NCBI RefSeq assembly: GCF_016908315.1
Contig: NZ_JAFBDQ010000006.1
Span: 124,001 to 188,000, forward strand
Reading direction: 5' to 3'
DNA: 64,000 nt
Source: Halanaerobacter jeridensis
Lineage (GTDB): Bacteria; Bacillota; Halanaerobiia; Halobacteroidales; Halobacteroidaceae
The notes beneath the pieces were generated by a model. That model ran no database searches. It saw only the letters and a list, made by a program, of their open reading frames with translations, and was not told where the DNA came from. The position numbers were made by a program, and so were the translations under genes. This document shows, one piece after another, positions 7,802-14,750 of the stretch. Each line of letters starts with the position of its first letter. Positions within the stretch are counted from its first letter, which is position 1.

Positions 7802-10249
7802 ATGAATTATTTTAAGCAACCAGAACTTTTATCTCCAGTAGGAAATTGGGAAAGTTTATATGCTGCAGTCCAAAATGGATGTGATGCTATTTATGTTGGT
7901 GGTACTGATTTTAATGCCCGTAATCGTGCCGATAATTTCTCAACTGCAGAATTAAAAGAAGTTATTGAATATGCACATTTAAGGGGAGTAAAAGTCTATA
8001 TTACAGCCAATATTCTCTATAAAGAAGGGGAAATGAAAGAAGTTTTAGAATTCATAAGTCAAGTCTATGATTATGGTGCTGATGCAATAATAGTACAGGA
8101 TTTAGGAATAGCAAAATTGATCCATCAGTATTTCCCTGATATAGAGTTACATGCTAGTACTCAAATGAATATTCATAATGTCAAGGGGGCGCAATTATTA
8201 GAAGAACTAGGATTCGATAGGGTTATTTTGGCCCGGGAACTTAACTTAGAAGAAATTAAAGAAATTAATCAACAGACTGATTTAAAAGTAGAAACTTTTG
8301 TTCATGGAGCACTATGTATTTCTTATTCCGGTCAATGCTTAATGAGTAGTTTAATTGGCGGGCGCAGTGGCAATAGGGGACGCTGTGCACAACCATGCCG
8401 TATGCCTTATACTTTAATAGATCGTGATAGTGGAGAAGTAATTGCTGAAGAGTTTAAAAAAGATCATTTATTAAGTCCTAAAGATATTAATACTTTAGAG
8501 ATACTTCCTGACTTAATTGAAGCTGGTATTGATTCCTTTAAGATAGAAGGGCGGATGAAAAGGCCAGAGTATACTGCATTAGTAACTAAGATGTATCGTA
8601 AGTATATTGATCAGTTTAGTCATGATAGAGATGATTATCAAGTCAGTACTGCAGACCAGAGAAAGTTGGCCCAAATCTTTAATCGTAATGGCTTTATTCC
8701 TGGTTACTATCAAGGACAAGAAGAGTTAGATCTAATTAGCTATCAACGTCCTAAAAATTGGGGGATTAAAATTGGAGAGGTAGTTGATTATACCCCTCAA
8801 ACAAAGGAGTGCCACATAAAATTAGAAAGAGAAGTTAATCCAGGCGATGGAATTGAAATTTGGAATCCCCAGGAAGATAATATCGGTTTAAAGTTATCTG
8901 AGTTTGAGTCTAATGAAGAAAATATGATTACAATAGAAGTAAAACGTAGTGTCCAACAGGGAGCTGCAGTTTATAAAACATCTGATGAAGAATTGTTATC
9001 TGAATTAGCAGAAAGTTATCAACAACCTAATACATTACGAAAGCTAGAAGTTTATGCTAAAGTAACTGCTAAAATAAACCAAGCTTTAAAGATTGATTTA
9101 TGGGACCAAGATGGTTACTTTGTAACTGCAGAATTAGATTTTATAGTAGAAGAAGCTAAAAATCAACCTGTTAGAAATAAAGAGATAGAAGAACAATTAG
9201 AGAAATTAGGTAATACCCCGTATACATTAGCGCAGCTGAATTTAGATAGCGATAATGATATATTCATTCCTATTTCAAAATTAAATCAATTACGCCGAGA
9301 AACTGTAGAAATGTTAAATCAAGAGAGAATTAAAGGTTATAAACCAACGCAAAGACGCAATAAGTATCAAGAAGGGGAGTTAAAAAGATCAAATAATAAA
9401 ACTCAAACTTCTCAGATTAAACTAAATGCAGCAGTTAATAATCTGGAACAATTAGAAGTTTTATTGCAAATGAATGTAAACCGTGTTTATTATCCGCTGC
9501 GTAATTTAGATTTGGCCCAAGTTGAAAAAATAATAAGTAATAAGGGAGATACAGAAGTATTTCTAAAGTTGCCAAGAATAGCTAATCAAGAGGAATTAAA
9601 TGAGTTTGGAACGAAGGTTAAAGAACTAGAAAATAGTAACTTAGATGGTTATTTGATTTCTCAATTAGGGGAAATAGAATTAGTAGCAGACACGAATAAA
9701 GCTTTGGCAGCAGATTTCCCACTTAATATATTCAACAGTTATAGTTTAGAATGGCTAGAGGAATTAGGGTTTAGAAATGCTACTGTTTCACCTGAACTGA
9801 CTTTAAATGAGATTGAAACTATAACTAGCTCGCAAGAATTAAATAAAGAAATAATAGTTTATGGTTATTTAGCAATGATGGTTAGTAAATATTGTCCAAT
9901 AGGTGCAGTTGAGAGAAAGTTCGATTTTTCACAAAGTTGTAGTGTTGATTGCCAAAATCGCAATTATGGATTATTAGATCGTAAAGGAATGGTTGAAGCA
10001 GTTGAAACAGATCCTAAAAATTGTCATTCAATCATTTATAATAGTCAGCCATTGCATCTATTAAATTATCTTAAAGAAATTAAGAACTCTAACTGTGATA
10101 GTTTACGTTTGAATTTCACGATTGAAGAAAAAGAAGAAATTGAAGAAATTATTGAAAATTATCAATATAAATTAAAAAATCCACAGCAAAAAGTTTCTTC
10201 TGCAATTCAAGATTATACTACCGGACATTTTTTCCGTGGAGTTAAGTAA
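7802..10249 (+). CDS. U32 family peptidase-like protein (RlhA/YrrO type)
   Basis: An 815-residue U32 family member: a TIM-barrel-like start (PELLSPVGNWESLYAAVQNG, AIYVGG, NARNRA) and the U32 signature ETFVHGALCISYSGQCLMSS followed by RGRCAQPCR. The Cys residues of this region and a later CPIGAVERKF..CSVDC..CH set match the iron-sulfur-binding Cys of RlhA, which introduces 5-hydroxycytidine in 23S rRNA. A DUF3656 module fills the middle to C-terminal half. The length equals long bacterial U32 proteins. Several TTGGCCC motifs lie within it. RNA hydroxylation rather than proteolysis is the likelier role, by family. Confidence 0.88.
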   Translation: MNYFKQPELLSPVGNWESLYAAVQNGCDAIYVGGTDFNARNRADNFSTAELKEVIEYAHLRGVKVYITANILYKEGEMKEVLEFISQVYDYGADAIIVQDLGIAKLIHQYFPDIELHASTQMNIHNVKGAQLLEELGFDRVILARELNLEEIKEINQQTDLKVETFVHGALCISYSGQCLMSSLIGGRSGNRGRCAQPCRMPYTLIDRDSGEVIAEEFKKDHLLSPKDINTLEILPDLIEAGIDSFKIEGRMKRPEYTALVTKMYRKYIDQFSHDRDDYQVSTADQRKLAQIFNRNGFIPGYYQGQEELDLISYQRPKNWGIKIGEVVDYTPQTKECHIKLEREVNPGDGIEIWNPQEDNIGLKLSEFESNEENMITIEVKRSVQQGAAVYKTSDEELLSELAESYQQPNTLRKLEVYAKVTAKINQALKIDLWDQDGYFVTAELDFIVEEAKNQPVRNKEIEEQLEKLGNTPYTLAQLNLDSDNDIFIPISKLNQLRRETVEMLNQERIKGYKPTQRRNKYQEGELKRSNNKTQTSQIKLNAAVNNLEQLEVLLQMNVNRVYYPLRNLDLAQVEKIISNKGDTEVFLKLPRIANQEELNEFGTKVKELENSNLDGYLISQLGEIELVADTNKALAADFPLNIFNSYSLEWLEELGFRNATVSPELTLNEIETITSSQELNKEIIVYGYLAMMVSKYCPIGAVERKFDFSQSCSVDCQNRNYGLLDRKGMVEAVETDPKNCHSIIYNSQPLHLLNYLKEIKNSNCDSLRLNFTIEEKEEIEEIIENYQYKLKNPQQKVSSAIQDYTTGHFFRGVK

Positions 10250-10294
10250 TCAATAAAGACAGTGTTAAAAATTACTTTTATAAGGTAAAAAGAG

Positions 10295-10382
10295 GTAAAA
10301 TAACAAGACGTCCATATCGTTTCGCCGATGTATATTACTACAGTTTAAAATATACTCGGACGATATGAGCGTCTTGTTTTAC
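10295..10382. ncRNA. Long imperfect hairpin, candidate terminator or small RNA
   Basis: AACAAGACG and CATATCGT (10302-10320) pair with ACGATATG and CGTCTTGTT (10359-10378) across one 2-base internal loop. An inner helix CCGATGTATATT / AATATACTCGG has one bulge, leaving a small apical loop. The whole arm is nearly 40 bp long and is followed by TTTTAC. It lies 50 bases after the U32 gene, so it could end that transcript, but the length is unusual for a terminator. Confidence 0.6.
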
Positions 10383-10588
10383 AATTATTTCAATCAGTGT
10401 TTTGGGGTATTTTTTTGAATTTTATTATAATTTTCACAGAATAAGGTATTATTAAATGAAACTTTATATATTTTATTGAATTTAACTTAATTGTATTTAG
10501 TGTGAAATATTTTTATTAGATGTGAGATAGATATTGATTAATAATTAAAAAAATAAAGCTAGACTCAAAATTGCTATATTTTTGTTTA

Positions 10589-10852
10589 TTAAACCAGGTT
10601 TTTTGCTCTGGTTATTAATTTTAACCCCTTTATTTCGCAAAACATATCTTTTGCGAAATAATATAAAGATATCAGACTGTCAATTAAATCTATTTCTTTA
10701 CCTCTTTCTAATCTATTCTGGATGATTTTAAAGCCTTCTTCTGATGTACTGGCAAGATCTACATTTTTGTAACCCATCTGTTTTAGTATATCAGCTAATA
10801 GCACTCGGATTGTGCGTTGGTCGTCGATGATTAATATATTGATTGGTTTCAC
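10589..10852 (-). pseudogene. Truncated response-regulator receiver domain (CheY-like)
   Basis: The first 55 residues are a normal receiver start (INILIIDDQRTIRVLLADIL, with the acidic pair DD), but the sequence leaves the family just before the phosphoacceptor Asp (EIDLIDSLIS). It ends in unrelated residues that include a perfect small palindrome, TTTCGCAAAA / TTTTGCGAAA, at 10636-10662. Phosphoacceptor, Thr and Lys sites are missing, so it cannot work as a phospho-switch. The initiator is a GTG placed against AGAAGG, or an ATC three codons further in. A decayed gene is the best reading. Confidence 0.7.
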
Positions 10853-10882
10853 CTTCTTTTTTATTATATTTTGCTAAAGAAT

Positions 10883-10911
10883 TTGCAATTATATATGCTT
10901 CTTAATATAAT
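10883..10911 (+). promoter_or_regulatory. Predicted sigma-A promoter for the XerC/D gene
   Basis: TTGCAA (10883-10888), 17 bases, TATAAT (10906-10911), about 45 bases upstream of the recombinase start. Confidence 0.6.
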
Positions 10912-10957
10912 TTTAATATAATATGATTAACTTATCAATGTAAGGAGGAAATTAAAA

Positions 10958-11890
10958 TTGCAATCATTAACATATAAAACTGCTGTAAAGAGTTTTTCTA
11001 AATATTTAATTGCAGAGCGTGGTTATTCAGAATTAACTGCGCAGGAATATAAATATGATCTTAATTTATTTGCTACATACCTAGAAGAAGAATTTGATAA
11101 AGAGATTGAAAATACTACAGTTGATGAAATAAATCAGTTCCATTTAAGTAGTTTTTTAAATGACTTAGTTTTAATCCAAGATAATTCTCCTAGTACTAGA
11201 AACCGGAAACTCTATAGTATTAGATCTTTCTTTAAGTTTTTAATGAAAAAAGATATTCTAAATGATGATCCTTCAAATTTAATTGATGCTACTAAAACTA
11301 GTACAAAATCAGAACCAATCTATTTAAGAGAGAAAGAAATTAATTCCTTTCTCCAAGCGATTAAAAATTATGATTCTAAAAACCAAAGTCGTGACTTAGC
11401 AATCACTAAAGTTTTCTTATACTGTGGTTTAAGAATTTCAGAATTAGTCAATTTAGATCTTGAAGATATTAATTATGAAGATAACTCTATTAAGTTTTAT
11501 GGTAAAGGTAACAAAGAACGCTATGTCCCTTTACATCAAGAAGCTTTACAGGCAATTGATAAATATTTACCGGACCGGAATCAAATTACTCCTAATGATA
11601 AAGATGCCGAAAAAGCCCTCTTTCTTTCTAATCGTGGGAATCGTATTTCACAGCGGACGATTCAAATTATGGTTAAAAAATATGCTAAAAAATCGGGAAT
11701 TAAGAATCCTGACCGAATTACGCCCCATAAGTTACGTCACTCTTTTGCAACAATGGTCTATAAAACAACTAAAGATTTGCGTATAATTCAGGAACTATTA
11801 GGTCATAGTAATATTTCTACAACTCAAATTTATACTCACACTGATAAAGAACAGCGCAAAGATGCTGTTAATCAACTACCTGATTTTTAA
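10958..11890 (+). CDS. Tyrosine recombinase of the XerC/XerD type
   Basis: A 310-residue site-specific recombinase. The N-terminal SAM-like core-binding domain (residues 1-95) and the catalytic domain carry the full set: Arg in CGLRISELVNL, Lys in YGKGNKERYVPL, HKLRHSFAT, His in LLGHSNISTTQIYTH and the nucleophile Tyr in IYTH. AAGGAGG lies 9 bases before the TTG start. Chromosome-dimer resolution is the usual role of such lone Xer proteins. No att-like repeats or phage genes flank it, but a different target cannot be ruled out. Confidence 0.9.
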   Translation: MQSLTYKTAVKSFSKYLIAERGYSELTAQEYKYDLNLFATYLEEEFDKEIENTTVDEINQFHLSSFLNDLVLIQDNSPSTRNRKLYSIRSFFKFLMKKDILNDDPSNLIDATKTSTKSEPIYLREKEINSFLQAIKNYDSKNQSRDLAITKVFLYCGLRISELVNLDLEDINYEDNSIKFYGKGNKERYVPLHQEALQAIDKYLPDRNQITPNDKDAEKALFLSNRGNRISQRTIQIMVKKYAKKSGIKNPDRITPHKLRHSFATMVYKTTKDLRIIQELLGHSNISTTQIYTHTDKEQRKDAVNQLPDF

Positions 11891-11957
11891 ATTCAAGTGT
11901 ATAAAATCAGATATAAATGCAAAAAATATACTTGAATCAACTCAGGAGGTGGATTTT

Positions 11958-12173
11958 TTGGCCAACAACCATCAGCTCGAAGTTAAATGCAACGTTAACA
12001 ACTGCACTTACTGGCAGCAGGGAAACATTTGCACTGCTGACCAAATTCAAGTTAGTAGCACTGATTGTGGTGAGGATATGGAAATGGGAAGTTTTGAAGA
12101 GCCTGCTACTTCTGCTAGTTCTCATCAAACTCAATGTGTTTCTTTCCGCCCTAATAAAAACAAGTCTAAATAA
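11958..12173 (+). CDS. DUF1540 domain small Cys-rich protein
   Basis: 71 residues with the DUF1540 pattern: VKCNVNNCTYWQQGNICTA, an acidic linker, then THQ-type Cys in QTQCVSFRP. The four spaced Cys suggest a small metal-binding or disulfide-knot protein; such proteins are widespread in Clostridia and often tied to sporulation, but their function is unknown. AGGAGGTGG lies 7 bases upstream of the TTG at 11958. It ends at a strong hairpin. Confidence 0.85.
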   Translation: MANNHQLEVKCNVNNCTYWQQGNICTADQIQVSSTDCGEDMEMGSFEEPATSASSHQTQCVSFRPNKNKSK

Positions 12174-12177
12174 ACTT

Positions 12178-12222
12178 TTAAACAAAAAACAAGCCAAAAT
12201 TTTTGGTTTGTTTTTTGTTTAT
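12178..12222. terminator. Bidirectional terminator between the DUF1540 gene and lgt
   Basis: AAACAAAAAACAAGCC pairs with GGTTTGTTTTTTGTTT around a short loop; the stem itself supplies T-runs in both directions. Confidence 0.75.
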
Positions 12223-12223
12223 T

Positions 12224-12980
12224 CTATCTAGGGTATGAATTTATTCTGGCTCTGATAAAGATTAAAACTCCAAGTATCAGCAAAAAAATACTGACAACTT
12301 GCGAAGGAGACAAATTTAAAATTTTGATAACTACTCCCCTGTTATCCCCCCTAAAATTCTCTATAATGAATCTAAAAATACTATAAGAAATAAGATAGAT
12401 TGCAATTCTTTTTTTTAAAAGAAATAGTCTTAATTAAAATAAAGAACAAAATAAATAAAAATAATGCCTCATATAATTGCGTGGGATGGACAGCAGTTCT
12501 AACACCATACTCTAAACTTGCTAGATTATTTTCTGGGAAAATAACCCCTAAAGGAGAAACAGTTGGCTTACCATAGCAGCATCCACCTAAAAAACAGCCC
12601 ACTCTTCCCAAAGCATGACCTATGACTAATGATGGAATTAGTAAATTAAGTGTTTTAAATATCAATAAATCAGAACTAGCTAACAAAACTACCAATATAA
12701 CTCCTCCAAAAAGCAATCCCCCATAAAAAGTAAAACCAGCTGCAAATAAAGATTCGATCTCTCCCCTATGAACAAAGTAATCAAATAAACGAGCTCCAAT
12801 TACAGCAAATAATAAAGCTATAATAATATATAACTTAATATTTTTTCTAGAATTATAATTAATAGCATTGCTTTCAAACTCTTTTTCCAAATAAATAAAT
12901 CCACATATTAAAGCAAGGCCCCACATTATATTGTAAGTAGAAATAATAAAATCATCAGCAATTATAATATTTTGCAGCAT
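12224..12980 (-). pseudogene. lgt: Prolipoprotein diacylglyceryl transferase, split by a frameshift
   Basis: Lgt transfers diacylglycerol to the lipobox Cys of prolipoproteins. The first frame (12381-12980, start ATG behind AGAGGTG) contains the signature HALGRVGCFLGGCCYGKPT and GVRTAVHPTQLYEA, then ends early after FKKKNCNLSYFL. A shifted frame continues on the minus strand with KKRIAIYLISYSIFRFIIEN, FRGDNRGVV, then a final membrane helix, ending at the TAG at 12224-12226. This is the normal Lgt C-terminus. The shift sits at an A8 tract (T8 at 12409-12416 on the plus strand); one A fewer restores a 250-residue enzyme. It could be sequencing error, slippage, phase variation or a true pseudogene. 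Confidence 0.85.
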
Positions 12981-13001
12981 CTTCACACCTCTTTTACTTA
13001 A

Positions 13002-13041
13002 AAATAGCAAACTGAGGCAGTTTTTAGACTACCTCAGTTAA
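13002..13041 (-). terminator. Terminator of the small membrane-protein gene
   Basis: On the minus strand AACTGAGG and CCTCAGTT pair with a partly paired inner part, followed by TTTGCTATTTTT. It lies between the small membrane gene and lgt. Confidence 0.75.
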
Positions 13042-13044
13042 AGA

Positions 13045-13428
13045 TTAGGCTTCCAATATTTTAGTTTCTTGAATAATAGATAATACTCCACCAATCAAAA
13101 ATAAAATTACAATTACTAATCCGAGAAGCCAACTTCCGTATATTATACTTAAAAAATAAACTAAAGCTGAAATAATCATTGTAATACCAGCTTTCTTAGG
13201 ATATTCTCTTGATAATATACCAGCTACCATTCCAGCTATTGGAGCTAGAAAAAACATTAGAGATAGTGGGTTTAACATGACCTCTAACAAACTAGCACTA
13301 TTTGCATTATTAGCTCAAACAAACATTCCAGCACAAACACATGAACATAAAGCTCCAGGTAATCCCAGAACTCCGCCTATAACCCCTAAAATCATTGGTG
13401 CATTTGATGTCCCTCTTTTTTTAGACAT
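13045..13428 (-). pseudogene. Small membrane protein gene with an in-frame TGA
   Basis: Reading starts at the ATG at 13428 behind AAGGAGTGG and gives MSKKRGTSNAPMILGVIGGV, a membrane segment and CSCVCAGMFV. A TGA at 13317-13315 (codon 38) follows, then the same frame stays open for 89 codons: ANNANSASLLEVMLNPLSLM and three membrane segments, ending at 13045. The layout (SNAP-MILG-type first helix, then a DUF4064-like four-helix body) looks like one protein of about 127 residues. The TGA could be a nonsense mutation, a sequencing error or, less likely, a recoded codon. Confidence 0.7.
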
Positions 13429-13552
13429 TTTTCCACTCCTTAAAATAATCTTACATAGATATAATTAAATATAATAATTATATCTCCTGCAAAAAAATGA
13501 TAATTTTAAATATTTTATTTTGCTGCCTAGAGGGACATCTAAAATATCTGAC

Positions 13553-14011
13553 TTACTTTTCTTCTTCGCTTGGATTAAAAAAGTCTTTGATTTGTTGAGT
13601 GAATTCCCCACTTGTTATTTTTACTTTTAATTCTGTTAATAATTTAGTGAAATCTCTTTTTATTTGCTTCCATTCTTCTTGAGACATTAAATCATCAGTT
13701 GCCATTTTAGTGGCTTGGGCAAGGTCATTAACTCCTTCTTTCATTAACTGCTTAGCCTTATCCAGTTTATCTTTTTCCAACATATTTTTAGCTTCAGCTA
13801 ATCTTTCATAACCATGTTTCAACTTTAACTTAGCCTTTTCTTCATCAGAAGCTAAAAACAGATCAATTTTTTCTTTAGCTTTATCTAAAAAATAAAACTT
13901 AGAGTCAGCTTCTATACCACTCCCTTTTTCTTTGGCACTCCCCTCTTCTGCTGCTAAAATGCTCGGGGCCAAAAGCATAAGCAATAACCCAACTATAATA
14001 ATTTTCTTCAT
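13553..14011 (-). CDS. Secreted DUF5667-like helical protein
   Basis: 152 residues: a signal peptide (MKKIIIVGLLLMLLAPSILA), then GIEADSKFYFLDKAKEKIDLFLASDEEKAKL, which matches the DUF5667 pattern of a xPDSxFYFLDxxKExI start followed by long Lys/Glu-rich helices. Probably exported or anchored outside the membrane; function unknown. The leader of this gene is the end of the 484-bp repeat (copy 1): AAGCAGG, the last bases of the repeat, is the only ribosome-site-like sequence before the ATG. Confidence 0.75.
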   Translation of the reverse strand: MKKIIIVGLLLMLLAPSILAAEEGSAKEKGSGIEADSKFYFLDKAKEKIDLFLASDEEKAKLKLKHGYERLAEAKNMLEKDKLDKAKQLMKEGVNDLAQATKMATDDLMSQEEWKQIKRDFTKLLTELKVKITSGEFTQQIKDFFNPSEEEK

Positions 14012-14023
14012 ATTTAATTAAAT

Positions 14024-14506
14024 CCTGCTTATAAAAACCTATGCAAAACTATACATAGACCACAATCATACAGGATTAGATCGTGTTAGGTATAATCGCT
14101 TGATTATAATCTTCCCTACTGCCCTTAATATCTAAAATATCAAGGTACTAGAAAGATACAGGTGTTACCTGTCCCTAAATTTACATTCTAGGCAAAGTCC
14201 TTTCTCTACGTGGTGTTTTGCCCTATATAAGCTATTTGAAAATTGATTCTTTTTATCAGGTTATAATTATTAAGCAATTGCCAACAACCTTTTCCTGTAT
14301 CTAGAATATGCATAATCTTTGCTATAAGCAGGATTTTCACCACCTTCCTTTTTAATATTTGGGATTGATTTTTTATAGCTTTTAAAATATTTCATTATAT
14401 CACCTCCTAAGTATAGGATGCCCTATATTTAGGTAATAAATTAAAAAAGGTTTTACCTTGATTTGAATAATTTTACATTACTATTTTGCAACTGCTTCAA
14501 CCTCCT
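14024..14506 (-). repeat. 484-bp dispersed repeat, copy 1
   Basis: About 92 % identical by eye to 45472-45955. Read on the minus strand it holds a short ORF behind a perfect AGGAGGTGAT site (14395-14270), then a 309-base domain closed by the inverted repeat CCTGCTTAT / ATAAGCAGG (14332-14324 and 14032-14024) with several internal hairpins. Differences between the copies mostly keep the stems paired. It ends where the leader of the DUF5667-like gene begins. No transposase is inside. A non-autonomous mobile element or a structured RNA is likely. Confidence 0.85.
14270..14395 (-). CDS. 41-residue basic peptide encoded in the 484-bp repeat
   Basis: ATG at 14395 lies 3-5 bases after a consensus AGGAGGTGAT. 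The product begins MKYFKSYKKSIPNIKKEGGE and ends YAYSRYRKRLLAIA, so it is very basic and Tyr-rich. The second copy of the repeat keeps the same frame and ribosome site but has TAA at codon 12. Family not recognised. Whether it is translated is not known; the ribosome site is stronger than those of most genes nearby. Confidence 0.5.
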   Translation of the reverse strand: MKYFKSYKKSIPNIKKEGGENPAYSKDYAYSRYRKRLLAIA

Positions 14507-14750
14507 TACTAAAGTTATAAATTAATTTTAGCCTTATTCATACTTGATTATATCATACTTTGATTCTAAATACATACTTCCCCCTTAGCTTGCTTTATTA
14601 TTAGCTACTAGTCCTTCACTATTTTAAATAAAATGATTATAATTTATCACTACTTAAACTATATATTAAATAAATAGTGAGCAATAATTAGGGTCAATCC
14701 ATCTCGCTAGTAAGATAGATTTGATTAAGTAAATTACTAAAAAGAAGGAG

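Noticed and set aside
10958-11890. Xer gene as integrase of an island or prophage
   Set aside because: Neighbours are ordinary chromosomal genes with no phage genes, tRNA or direct repeats at the borders.
13315-13317. TGA as a selenocysteine codon
   Set aside because: Not excluded, but the only stem after it (CTAATAA / TTGTTAG) is weak and off-consensus for a bacterial SECIS; nonsense mutation is simpler.
14024-14506. Group I or group II intron or a known riboswitch in the 484-bp repeat
   Set aside because: No group I P/Q/R/S core, no group II domain V or GTGYG start, and no S-box, T-box, TPP, cobalamin or c-di-GMP blocks were found.
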